This document shows positions 46,101-55,400 of a stretch of 64,000 bases of DNA, in pieces. The first letter of the stretch is position 1. Each line of letters begins with the position of its first letter. The translations under genes were made by a program, and so were the position numbers. The notes under the pieces are model-generated. The model was not told the origin of the DNA. It searched no databases and was given only the letters and a program-made list of their open reading frames with translations. This stretch comes from JANMGV01 sp037440405. GTDB lineage: Bacteria > Planctomycetota > Planctomycetia > Pirellulales > Pirellulaceae. The stretch covers positions 18,777-82,776 of the forward strand of contig JBBIUE010000010.1 of NCBI GenBank assembly GCA_037440405.1, read 5' to 3'.

Positions 46101-47118
46101 GAATATCACGCCTCGGAAACAGCTTGGCAGTGTTGCGTTCGCGATCGACTTCAGATCGGGTTAAGTCGATCGCTTTCCAATCATTCAGAGACTCTCTCTT
46201 CGATAGAGTTTCAACCACGACGAACTGTACGCTCCGCTCGATACTCGAATCGCGGACTGCAAGCGAGTCATTCTTTCGGCGCGTCTCCATTTGCACGCGT
46301 AGCGTGTAGACACCTTCCTTGTCTGGAACGTGGATCGGTCCGATTGCGATGGGTTCCATACTGCCTGCATCATTCAACGTGACATTTCGCGATTCGGTCC
46401 GCCAAATTTTTCTGTTCGCATCGGATACGACTTCGATGTTCAATCGTGCGTCCCCAGAAAGAAGGCCAGTACGAACCGGCAGTAGGTGTGGACTCCATTC
46501 TTCTCCCGGCACGAATACTAAGTGCGGTCGGCCAACGTCAACACGCAGGATATCGCTGGTCGTTCTTTCAATCACGATGCGATTTCCAGTGTTGTCGAGA
46601 TGAATCGTTCTCGGCTTCGACTGAATGCTCTGCAATGAGAATTGGTGCGACTCGACGACATCCGCGTCTTTACGTTCTTGACGGCTCTCTGGGCGGTCAC
46701 TGCTGTTGAGGCAACACTCAAGCCGAAGTTCCTCGCAATCATCTGCTCGAATTTCGACTTCGAACCCCTCAAAATCAGTTGTTGGCGTTTGGAAGTGAAC
46801 AACATGATCATTTTCGCTGTAAGCCGTGGTGGTACTCCACGGTTGAACACCAAGATGCCTCGATACCGCGATGGTCCCCGAATCGATGGAAATCTTGCCC
46901 CTCAACGGGCGCGGTGCTCCTCCTCCCCACGAAACACGAATTCTCCAAATCTCGGGTTCCTGTCCGTGTGAAGTACGATCAGAACCGAGAACATCATCGA
47001 GCGGGCTCAGCAGCAACGCCACTAAGGCGGCATACACCATTGCTTGGAGGAGCCGCCTGCATGACGGATCATTTCGGTTTTGATTGCCCTGTGCCAAGTC
47101 ACACCAGCACATCGTCAA
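43150..47118 (-). CDS. very large exported protein with glycosidase-like TIM barrel
   Basis: A 1322-residue protein with an N-terminal hydrophobic helix, best read as a signal peptide starting at the internal Met27 ('MVYAALVALLLSPLDDVLGS'). Residues about 90-500 are beta-rich. About 530-880 resembles a TIM-barrel hydrolase of the family-10-like or beta-galactosidase-like sort ('ASYCHWAGYNGAILSIASEG', 'PRRMYNPLHPRFQQLALRLFDELNERY', 'WAGVWLRLGPQSHFSF'). About 1060-1230 looks like a carbohydrate-binding jelly roll ('VENGGFEDAGVDHHPTGW', 'GRIWIDDLHLYDC'). The end is a Glu/Lys-rich tail. I do not recognise a defined family; polysaccharide processing outside the cytoplasm is inferred. Transcribed alone. 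Confidence 0.72.
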   Translation of the reverse strand: MTMCWCDLAQGNQNRNDPSCRRLLQAMVYAALVALLLSPLDDVLGSDRTSHGQEPEIWRIRVSWGGGAPRPLRGKISIDSGTIAVSRHLGVQPWSTTTAYSENDHVVHFQTPTTDFEGFEVEIRADDCEELRLECCLNSSDRPESRQERKDADVVESHQFSLQSIQSKPRTIHLDNTGNRIVIERTTSDILRVDVGRPHLVFVPGEEWSPHLLPVRTGLLSGDARLNIEVVSDANRKIWRTESRNVTLNDAGSMEPIAIGPIHVPDKEGVYTLRVQMETRRKNDSLAVRDSSIERSVQFVVVETLSKRESLNDWKAIDLTRSEVDRERNTAKLFPRRDIRRKWFGHPPSDVASPTLRSPENPLEIAPSGYEWLALGNLHANEPHLVVVRAPLDRSHRIVLSVLEPDATGAVRPLNVDTGMLIEPSLMHKSIDSPTGEHRWIFWPRSDRSTLLIHNLDRFHSAMIQRIEILAGPVSLPPWTAEAPHRFNVSPSFEMTNDRRLVAVHFDRPFFWKFFGAAEVRDASGNRCFEDWTTYLTAANRFASYCHWAGYNGAILSIASEGGALFPSTSLRPTPRFDRGVFHSDGRDPIPKDVVELLMRVFEREGLRLVLEVDLNSPIAELEEAIREGETNLFQSRLWPEEAQLHAEQRIPRRMYNPLHPRFQQLALRLFDELNERYAKHAAWAGVWLRLGPQSHFSFAGDAWGDDAEQLQRYLEHAATRTSAISGSEVLGNRQERMRWRAWRAAELTSFYAELAQRMAGNGRKLFLSTSSCFDQQPSSEYFVDPVAASEDPLIVLAGHGISLDAMSKYPDLIPLRGKTWRPLQSISESQWSWNTSLNRRLDAAFSLLPLSGAQIVQQPTAIRVVMNGTGPFPENKWEPWLYPQMQYVGNQARSRLARRIAGDDCLVLADGGWQATVGQEFQCRQLLQTWMRLPPVKFSRVAALEDEETSSLVLRIGTYRGASYLLLVNQAPWKEKASFQWDGPAPKQWSQWIGDRTVPSKDEPLSAIEVPPFDAVVFQFEKSSPKLVSWRHQAETQVKASLTKALDAIESKVKILAQPIPRRQDVENGGFEDAGVDHHPTGWVISQIPTASIRVDREVMRRGSASLMIENRGSTPTWVQSTGLHWPSQNRIAVGMWIKTDAASPTEQVSLRIGIRGSSGPSERFERDLQITVDQAQSDSPWRFLFVPFIFDEVQGHGENINLTMDLLSTGRIWIDDLHLYDCFLTEEERRSIRSGLFLAKSELDQGHLFACQRFLDGYWANFVTRLADSTSESISTKTETVNEPKEGDRGAVGEDKPAHNEQEVAKEMAPMVRSAGRNTR

Positions 47119-47675
47119 GGTAATTGAAGGTTGGAACTTCCAAGTGGCCGTCTTGGAATACTAATCGACATCCGCGATGAAATTCCACGTGAATCGCGGA
47201 GCATTCCGCAAAACAGGAGCGACTTTCTGCTGCGTTCGTTCGAACGCTACATTTGCAAGCTTTTGTGATGGAACCGATCCATGTCTCGCGGAATGTCGTG
47301 CAGACTTCGACTGACGAATCGAACTTTGCAATCATCGGTTGATGCCGTATGCTCAGCTCAAAGCGTAGACAAATCCCAAGCTCTCGGCCATTTTTCTAAG
47401 CTCGCGATTCCCCATTTCGAGGCCTTTCAAGTCGCAGTAAGCCCACCGCGTCGTTAGGCAAGTCTTAACCAATCCGATTCGCTAGCTAACTACTTCTTTC
47501 GTATGAATTTGGGCGGGCGCTTCTTGCTCGAACGTGAACGGAATGTACAAGCTGATGAAAAGTGCGGCTGAAAGTGCTTTCCAAGGCATCCGATCGCCGA
47601 AGTTCGATATGATGAAAGCGCCATTTTCTTCACGACAATGCTAGCCAACAATTGATGGCATGAAAGTAAACCCAA
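47119..47675. other. divergent intergenic region
   Basis: About 560 bases between the large exported protein and the metallo-hydrolase, transcribed away from each other. Small frames in it have no motif. It should hold two promoters, which I could not assign. Confidence 0.4.
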
Positions 47676-49034
47676 ATGCAAGTTGTACACCATGGAGCGC
47701 ATGAAGGCGTAACAGGGTCCTGTCACGAACTCCAGATTACCGATCGCCGATCCATTTTAGTAGACTGCGGCCTGTTTCAGGGAAAGGACGCCGATAAGCA
47801 TCTCGACCGCGAAATCGACTTTCGGTTTGACCATGTCGATGCCCTGCTACTAACCCACGTCCACATCGATCATATTGGTCGTACACCATATCTTTTGAGA
47901 GAAGGATTTCGACGGCCGATCTACTGTACACCACCGACGGCAAAACTGCTTCCGCTGATGTTGGAAGATGCGATCAAACTTGGGATGACTCGTCGCTCGG
48001 ACATAGTGATTGATATTCTCAAGGAAGTTCGGCGGCTGACGCGTGTTGTTCCCTATGATCGGTGGGAAAAGATGGATGGCGGCCTTCAGTTTCGCTTTCA
48101 GCAAGCCGGGCACGTGCTCGGCTCAGCCTACATCGAAACGGAGTATCAAGATGAGCGATTTGTATTTGGCGGTGACCTGGGATCGACGCACACTCCACTC
48201 ATTCGCGATCCCGTAAGCCCCGAAAGGGCCGACTTCTTGGTGCTTGAAAGTACTTATGGAGATCGGCTGCATGATGGCCGCGAGCGTCGAGTAGAAAAAC
48301 TCGAACAAATCTTATGCCACACACTGGCCAACAGTGGCGTCACCATCATACCTGCGTTTAGTTTGGGGCGAACGCAAGAATTGCTTTACGAGATGAACCA
48401 GATCTTTGAGCATATCGAAATCCGTCAATGCCGTTCTTTAATTCATGCGATCGATGTGATTGTCGATTCGCCGCTGGCAAATCGACTCACATCTGTCTAC
48501 GACGACATGCGCGAGTACTGGGATGACGAAGCCATCCGATTGCTCAGTATCGATAATCAGCCTCTCGCGTTTAAGAACCTTTTTGAAATCGACAAGCAAA
48601 GTCGCCATCAAGGAACGATCGAATACCTGAAACGACAGAAACGCCCTGCCGTAGTCATCGCGGGAAGTGGCATGTGTACAGGTGGACGAGTTATCGATTG
48701 GTTGAAACATTTCATTGGCTTCGAGACGACGGACATCGTTTTCGTCGGCTATCAGGCGGAGGGAACTCCAGGACGTCAGATTTTGGACGGCGCCCCTTCC
48801 GTAACACTTGAAGGCAAAACCTATCCCATCCGTGCGAAGATTCACAAGCTGACAGGCTATTCGGCCCACGCAGATCAAAGCGATTTGATTCGATTCGTCG
48901 AAGGAATTCCTACGCCACCACGTGAGATTCGGCTCGTTCATGGAGAGGCGGGGCCGAAGGAGGCCCTGCAAAAGAAGTTGCAGGAATTGGGTTACAACGC
49001 AACGACCGGAAATCCGGCTACCCCAGCTTGTTGA
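47676..49034 (+). CDS. MBL-fold beta-CASP metallo-hydrolase (RNA-processing exonuclease type)
   Basis: A 452-residue protein of the CPSF-73/YSH1-like group. The metallo-beta-lactamase motif 1 is 'LVDCGLFQG', and motif 2 is 'LLLTHVHIDHIGRTPYL' (HxHxDH). The third ligand lies in 'QAGHVLGSAYIE' and the fourth in 'FVFGGDLGSTH'. The beta-CASP part has 'VLESTYGDRLH', 'IIPAFSLGRTQELLYEM', 'AGSGMCTGGRVIDWLK' and the final 'GYSAHADQSDLIRFV'. Such proteins cleave RNA in bacteria and archaea. The ATG at 47676 gives the usual MQ-V-V-H-H-G-A opening. It is followed by asnB after 15 bases, so they probably share a transcript. Confidence 0.93.
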   Translation: MQVVHHGAHEGVTGSCHELQITDRRSILVDCGLFQGKDADKHLDREIDFRFDHVDALLLTHVHIDHIGRTPYLLREGFRRPIYCTPPTAKLLPLMLEDAIKLGMTRRSDIVIDILKEVRRLTRVVPYDRWEKMDGGLQFRFQQAGHVLGSAYIETEYQDERFVFGGDLGSTHTPLIRDPVSPERADFLVLESTYGDRLHDGRERRVEKLEQILCHTLANSGVTIIPAFSLGRTQELLYEMNQIFEHIEIRQCRSLIHAIDVIVDSPLANRLTSVYDDMREYWDDEAIRLLSIDNQPLAFKNLFEIDKQSRHQGTIEYLKRQKRPAVVIAGSGMCTGGRVIDWLKHFIGFETTDIVFVGYQAEGTPGRQILDGAPSVTLEGKTYPIRAKIHKLTGYSAHADQSDLIRFVEGIPTPPREIRLVHGEAGPKEALQKKLQELGYNATTGNPATPAC

Positions 49035-49049
49035 AAGAGAGTCCGTCCG

Positions 49050-50963
49050 ATGTGTGGCATTGCTGGAGCCGTATGGTCCTGCCCCGAAGCCGCCGTGGAG
49101 CGGGCCACGCTTCAGCGCATGACGGAGTCTCTCTCTCACCGCGGACCTGATGATCAGGGCATCGCTTACCATGCTTGGTCTCCGTCCCTCCCGAATCAAC
49201 AAGGCCACGGTTGGGGATTAGGCTTTCGACGTCTCTCCATCATCGATCTCGCGACCGGTCATCAGCCGATGAGCAACGAAGATGACTCGATCCACATTGT
49301 CTTCAACGGAGAAATCTACAACTATCACGAACTGCGCCGTCGCCTCGAAGGAAGTGGTCATCGATTCAAGACGGAAAGCGACACCGAAACCATCGTCCAT
49401 CTCTATGAAGACCTCGATACTGATTGCTTTGCTCACCTAAACGGCATGTTTGCCATTGCGATTTGGGATGGCCGTAAGCAGCGGCTTATCCTCGCTCGTG
49501 ATCGGATGGGAGAGAAGCCCCTATTCTATTGTGAACAGTCGCATCGGATTAGCTTCGCCAGCGAATTGAAAGCCTTGATGCTGCTTCCCGGCTTTCGCCC
49601 GCCAATCGATCCAGGAGCAATCGATCTGTTCCTCACTTATCAGTATGTTCCCCACCCCTTCTCTATCTACCAGGGTGTTCGAAAATTGGAACCCGGACAT
49701 TTTCTGGTCTTCGAAGGCAACCACGCTCAGACTCGACCTTTTTGGAACGTCGATTGGAGTGCGGAAGAGCCAATGAGTTATCGCGACGCTCAGGACTCCG
49801 TGAAATCACTTCTCGACGACGCTGTTCGATTGCGACTTCGAAGCGATGTTCCCTTGGGCGCCTTCTTATCGGGCGGCATTGACTCGTCGCTCATCGTTGC
49901 TCTGGCTCAGAAGCACCTTCCCCATCCCATTCAGACGTTTTCGATCGGCTTTCCGGTCAAAGATTACGATGAAACACGATTCGCCCGATTAGTTGCCAAC
50001 CACATCGGATCGAAGCATCGAGAGTTTGAAGTGTCACCCGACGCGGTCAGCATCCTCGATCAGCTCGCCTATCATTACGATGAACCGTTTGGGGATTCGT
50101 CTGCGATACCGACCTGGTATCTATCAAAGTTGACACGCAATGAAGTCACCGTGGCTCTCAGCGGCGATGGTGGCGATGAACTGTTCGCTGGATACGACCG
50201 ATATCGAGCGGTTTGGCTGAGTCAACGTTTGCAGAGCGTTTTGCCACTCAACAAGCTTCTTCCGGTGAGACTGATACAACGTCTTCCTTCGTCCGACCGC
50301 CAGCGATCTTTGCTTCGTCGCGTCAAACGCTTCGTCGAAGCGCTCGACCAGCCGATCGCAAAACGCTACTTGAACTGGATTCAAATTTTTAGCGAAGCCT
50401 CGCGAATCTCGCTCTATCGTGAAGATTTCATCGAGCAACTACCGAATCGTGATCCCGTCGATTTTCTGGTCACGGCTTGGAATCGCGCGCTGCACCGCGA
50501 CATCATCACTCGCGCTTCGCTGGCCGACATGCAGACCTACATTCCTTGCGACCTGATGACCAAAGTTGATATTGCCTCGATGGCGCACTCGTTGGAGGTT
50601 CGCCAACCTTTTTTGGATTTCCGTTTGGTTGAGCTGTCCATACGTATGCCGTCGCAATGGAAGTTCCATCGCCAGACAGGGAAACGCATCCTTCGTGAGA
50701 CCTTTGCGAATCTGCTACCTAGTTCGATTTGGAGACGGCCTAAAATGGGGTTCGGCGTTCCCCTCGCAGAGTGGTTCAAAGGGCCTTTGCGAGCGACAAC
50801 GGAGTCGTTGCTGCTGGACACCGCCGCACGTTGTCATCAATTCTTTCGACGAGAAGCCATTGAAAACTTGATGCAGGAGCATCTAGCGAATCGAAGCAAT
50901 CATGCCTACCGTCTGTGGAATTTGGTTATGTTAGAGCAATGGCTTAGACAATGGACAAACTAA
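49050..50963 (+). CDS. asnB: asparagine synthase (glutamine-hydrolysing)
   Basis: A 637-residue enzyme that makes asparagine, or amidates a related carboxylate, using glutamine and ATP. It begins MCGIAGAVW, with Cys2 as the N-terminal nucleophile of the glutaminase domain, followed by 'LSHRGPDDQGIAYH' and 'HIVFNGEIYNYHELR'. The synthetase half has the PP-loop 'GAFLSGGIDSSLIVALAQ' and 'VALSGDGGDELFAGYDRYR'. Length and layout match the exopolysaccharide-associated AsnB group as well as the housekeeping enzyme. The neighbours do not decide between them. Confidence 0.95.
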   Translation: MCGIAGAVWSCPEAAVERATLQRMTESLSHRGPDDQGIAYHAWSPSLPNQQGHGWGLGFRRLSIIDLATGHQPMSNEDDSIHIVFNGEIYNYHELRRRLEGSGHRFKTESDTETIVHLYEDLDTDCFAHLNGMFAIAIWDGRKQRLILARDRMGEKPLFYCEQSHRISFASELKALMLLPGFRPPIDPGAIDLFLTYQYVPHPFSIYQGVRKLEPGHFLVFEGNHAQTRPFWNVDWSAEEPMSYRDAQDSVKSLLDDAVRLRLRSDVPLGAFLSGGIDSSLIVALAQKHLPHPIQTFSIGFPVKDYDETRFARLVANHIGSKHREFEVSPDAVSILDQLAYHYDEPFGDSSAIPTWYLSKLTRNEVTVALSGDGGDELFAGYDRYRAVWLSQRLQSVLPLNKLLPVRLIQRLPSSDRQRSLLRRVKRFVEALDQPIAKRYLNWIQIFSEASRISLYREDFIEQLPNRDPVDFLVTAWNRALHRDIITRASLADMQTYIPCDLMTKVDIASMAHSLEVRQPFLDFRLVELSIRMPSQWKFHRQTGKRILRETFANLLPSSIWRRPKMGFGVPLAEWFKGPLRATTESLLLDTAARCHQFFRREAIENLMQEHLANRSNHAYRLWNLVMLEQWLRQWTN

Positions 50964-51010
50964 CTTCCTAGTTCAACAGTGCGCCCTACCAGAGTGATAC
51001 AAGGAGTGGC

Positions 51011-52282
51011 ATGAAGCCCATGAGCAGCTCAAAAAAAGTGATGAATGAGCTCGAGCTCGAACTTCCGAGGGACATTCGAGAAGTGCTCGATGGTCGCATC
51101 TCGTCGGAGGACTTCGTCGGAGAGTTCGACCGTGTTGTCGAAATGGAAAAACTCTTGGACGGTTCCGTGGAATTGCTTCGCCCCGGCATGATGCCGCCCG
51201 ATTTCTTTCCAATCCTTTCCAACAACTACGGCGACTTTTTGTGTGTTCGCATCGGTCTCGATTCCCAGGTTTCAGAAATCTGCCAGTGGTACCATGGCGG
51301 AGGCGATTGGATTCCGTACGGAAACTCCTTGGCAGAAGCCATCCTCTATGATTCCATGCGATCGGCATGGATGATAAATGACAACCAGTCGATGCTCCCC
51401 TACGCACTCGCGTCCTGGATCTCTGAACATTTGCAGACCGATCCACGCGAACTGGAATCGCTGTGGAACCTGTTCTCTTCGGGAGAAATTCATGACGCCT
51501 TGAAAATGATGTTGAGCTGTGGATGGAGTTTCGAAGTCGTCCATCGAGACCTCGTTGAATTTGCATTATCCAGTCCTCTTCGCTTAAGCCGCGATTCGAT
51601 GCTCCTGCAACTAGCTGGTCCAAACGAATTACAGCGATGGCGTTTCGATGCGGATTTAGTCCCTGAGGATTTGAGAGGGCGAGTATCGCATATTCTTCAG
51701 AAACCGATTCATGAGTGGTCGGCGCAATCCTGGCCCTTGGCGGACGAATTGGCTCGCCGAGTCCTCCATCATCGAACCGACCTTGCGTGGCCCTGGCACA
51801 TCGTGGGTTGGGCTCTGATGAAACGAGGCGAGAACGAGCAAGCGTTGTCCACATTCCACGAGGGCCTGCAGGCTAGCGTCTTCACCGATCAAGCGGTAAC
51901 CATGCGAACTCATTGGTTCGATTCCGCTTACGGAAAGTTCAGTGCCGCGCAAATCGCGGAATTGGACAGCTTCGGCGATCGCGGGAACGATTATCTCAGG
52001 ATGCTCTTGGCAACCGACTCGGCAAAGACTGCAACCGAGCGAGTTTCAGATTATTGGAACAACCAAGCACACCACTGCGAACCTTCTCAAATTACCAATC
52101 TGTACCGATATTGGTACTCGGCTGGATGGGACTTGGGCTGCGTCCGCTGGCAGCGATTTCCAGAAATCTTCACCGGACTCATCCAAGCAACCAAATCCAG
52201 TGCTCCTTCTCTCTTTCGACTCATCTCCCTTCATCGGAAGTCATTGCTCAACTGCAACCACCTGAGGCACCAGACTTCGTAG
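51011..52282 (+). CDS. SMI1/KNR4 (SUKH)-like protein with TPR-like C-terminal half
   Basis: A 423-residue cytoplasmic protein. Residues about 55-115 read like a SUKH (SMI1/KNR4) domain: 'MMPPDFFPILSNNYGDFLCVRIGLDS', then 'WYHGGGDWIPYGNSLAEAILYD'. SUKH domains are best known as immunity proteins of polymorphic toxins but also act as general adaptors. The C-terminal half has at least one TPR-like helix pair ('WHIVGWALMKRGENEQALSTFHEGLQ', about 257-282). No toxin gene is adjacent. It follows asnB by 48 bases on the same strand and is convergent with the kinase-WD40 gene. Confidence 0.65.
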   Translation: MKPMSSSKKVMNELELELPRDIREVLDGRISSEDFVGEFDRVVEMEKLLDGSVELLRPGMMPPDFFPILSNNYGDFLCVRIGLDSQVSEICQWYHGGGDWIPYGNSLAEAILYDSMRSAWMINDNQSMLPYALASWISEHLQTDPRELESLWNLFSSGEIHDALKMMLSCGWSFEVVHRDLVEFALSSPLRLSRDSMLLQLAGPNELQRWRFDADLVPEDLRGRVSHILQKPIHEWSAQSWPLADELARRVLHHRTDLAWPWHIVGWALMKRGENEQALSTFHEGLQASVFTDQAVTMRTHWFDSAYGKFSAAQIAELDSFGDRGNDYLRMLLATDSAKTATERVSDYWNNQAHHCEPSQITNLYRYWYSAGWDLGCVRWQRFPEIFTGLIQATKSSAPSLFRLISLHRKSLLNCNHLRHQTS

Positions 52283-52437
52283 GATTGTTCGATGTCTTTT
52301 CGGCCTCGCGGTGCGAAGGAATTTGGCCCTCGACGCCACCTTCTTCGAGCTGACGTCGGCGACGAATACGTGATTCTTTGTTCCGTTCCGTTCCGTTTCT
52401 CGATTTTTTTGCAGAGACTCCTGACGACTGGAGAATC

Positions 52438-55400
52438 TCAGTCTTCCAATCGGAACAATCTTCGTTCTGAGGCCGTCAGATTTCGATGGAATTGGTTCCA
52501 TACTGAATCGAGATCGAGAGGAAGGATACAAAGTTTTTCCTGAAAATCGAGCCACTCGGATTCCGAAGCGTGGAACGGTTGCCAGTGAAATCGACCGGAA
52601 CCAACATAAAGAAATGGCGAGGGAATTGGCCGAGGAATCGCATGTAATCGATTCCCGGAGTCAAGGTCCCAGATCCAAATTTCCCGCTCGCCCAAAATCG
52701 AGACGAAGCTCTTCGTGGGATGAAACGCGATCGCCAGCGCATTGCCGAAGGTTCCCAACTCAAGGACACGGTCCATTGCAATTCGTGACCTGAGAATCAC
52801 TCGTCCTGACGGTTCTAGAATAGCAATCCAATTGCCATCCGGACTGATTCTTGCGTAGTCACAGTCGATCGAGTTCGGCTCTCCAACCAGGGACATGGAG
52901 TCCGTCGAAAAGATCATTGCGCGATACTGACTCGCAACGTTGTCGGTGCCACTCAGATTTTGATCGTGACCGTCACCGTCTCGACCTGACTCGACCAGGG
53001 CAAGTCCGAATTGATTATCTCCGAAGAATGATGCCGACTGGATTCTGCCTCCGAAATCCAAGCTTTCTACCGATTTCGTTCGCAAGTCGTACTTTCGAGC
53101 GATCGAATCCTGAGCGATGATAAAAAGTTCGTTGGAGGATTTCGCGAACTGAATATTCTCAACCAATGCCTCACTCACCTGGAAATTCTCAACAAGCCTT
53201 TCTTTTCCAAGATCCCACAGTTGCACGTTTCCTTTCGCATCTCCGGTTGCCAGTAAGAGACCATCTGGCGAAACCGAGGCGCAAGAGAGAGGAGCCTGAT
53301 GTTTCGCAAACAGCTTAAAGGTATTGCCCTCAACCGAATAAATTCCAACTTCTCCAGTAAACAAACCAACTGCGACGTTTCTTGAAGTGCGAACCGGAGT
53401 GATAAACGCGAATGGTGACCGAAAGCCCGAAGAATAATGCCAATGCTTGGAACGCATATCCAAGTTGACCAGTCGCCAGGAGCGTGTCACGATGCCAACC
53501 TGATTGGATTCAGGATCAATTACCAGGGATATCGGCTCCGAGTTGAGACTGGCGGAACTTTTGAGCTGTCCCGTGCCGAGATCGTAATACTGGATGGATG
53601 AAGTGTTGCTGTCGACATGGTTGGCGAAACCAATTCCAGGAAAGAGAGGGGCGTGCCGATAAACTGCGACCACGTCGCCTTTGTGAAACCCGACCGCGCT
53701 TGCAATTCGATCATTGAGTTTGATTGAATTGGATGCGTTCACATCCCAAAGGCTGGTTCCCGTCTTCGCGTNNNNNNNNNNAAATTACTACCAGCGGCAA
53801 ACTTGGATGGACGCGAAAATGCGATAGGGCCGACAGTGGTTGGGTTCCCAGCAACTTGCCATTCGACATTTCCCAACAATACAAAAATCCATCTTTGTGG
53901 AAATGAGACCCGAACAGCAGGTTCTCATCAGGGCTCAATGAGATGACGTCTAAAGGGGAACCGGAAGCAGAAAACTCCTGCTCTGGTGACGCATCATTCT
54001 CCGTCCAAACGAGTATCTTACCCACCCCGTCAACGGAAACGATCTTTTGGGCTCCCTGGATACCTAGAACCTGGACAACTCGATCCGTCAGTTGGATGGT
54101 ACGCGTGGTATTCCGCGTTTCAAGATCGACAATTTTGATCCTGCCATCGTTGTAACCAAGAAGAAGATACCTTCCCCCTTTGCAGAAATAGTGACAGTTC
54201 ACACGGTTTTGGCCCGCCTCGATCCAAGTCTTTTCTCCAGACGACAAATCGAACGCGCAAACTTGGTTGCTGGTGGTCACCACGATGCAAACATTGAATT
54301 CATTGATAAAGACCGCATCATCAATCCTGAAACCAAGTAGATGGTATTCTGCGAGGCGCTTGGCAGATGCTCTGTCGTAGACATGAACTAGATCTTCATG
54401 AAAGGTCGCGATCTTTCGTTCAAATGCGAATTGACTATTGACCCTTCCGTGAAAAACTTCCGAGTGCTTCGAGGATTCCTCTTCAATGAATCTCGTTTCA
54501 ATGAACGGGGCCGACCCGTAGATCGCTAGGTCATTCACTACTGCCACATTTCGATCGGTTGGGATGTCCTCCGAAAGTTGAGGTCCAAACTTCATGCGAT
54601 CTTCTTCAGTCGTTGTTCGCCAAAATCGCAAAAAACCGTCAAAGCCGACCGTAGCAACGAAATCGCCCGAACGATCACAGTCCAAACCATAAATTCCTCG
54701 TTCGTGTCCTCGGAACGTCGCCATAGGAACCTCAAGAGTTCCGTCGAAAATCTTGATTACATCATCGGTCGTTACGAAAATGCGATCTCCATTTCGACTG
54801 AATAGAACTTTTCGAGGACTCACATCGAGCAACACTTCGTTCATGACAAATTGACTAAGGGGATCGATCAATAGCAATTCCTTGCTCCCTTCCATGTACA
54901 AGACGATTTCCTCTTGAAATGGGGAAACCGCGAATCGATTTTTGCGATTTCGGGCAAAAGGAAGTGTCGAAGCATCTTTGGTCAAATAAAACTCCGTTCC
55001 ACCAACGCGGCTCACCAACAAGACTCTTCCATCCGAGTTAAAGGCAATTCGAATCACATCTGCGGGAGGGAACGAAACTTCGAAGATCGAACTCGCGTCG
55101 TCGGTCTTCCAGACATGCAACTTGCCGGAAATGTCGATCGAAGCAGCACGAGTACCATCGGGGCTCAGGACAGAACGCGCAACCTGCTTCGAATGCCCCT
55201 GGAACCGGATTCGTCTTTCGCCGTTCTGCGATTCGAAGACTCCGACGGAGTTGTCATCACACGGCAGCGACACTAGCTTGCCGTCAGCGGAGAAGCTGTT
55301 GGGGTCAGCAACGAGTGCGGAGCTGCCGAAGATTGTGAGAAATCTGTTTGAATTGGGCGTCAAGTCCCACAAGACTGCTGGCCCAGCTGCAACGGTGTCC

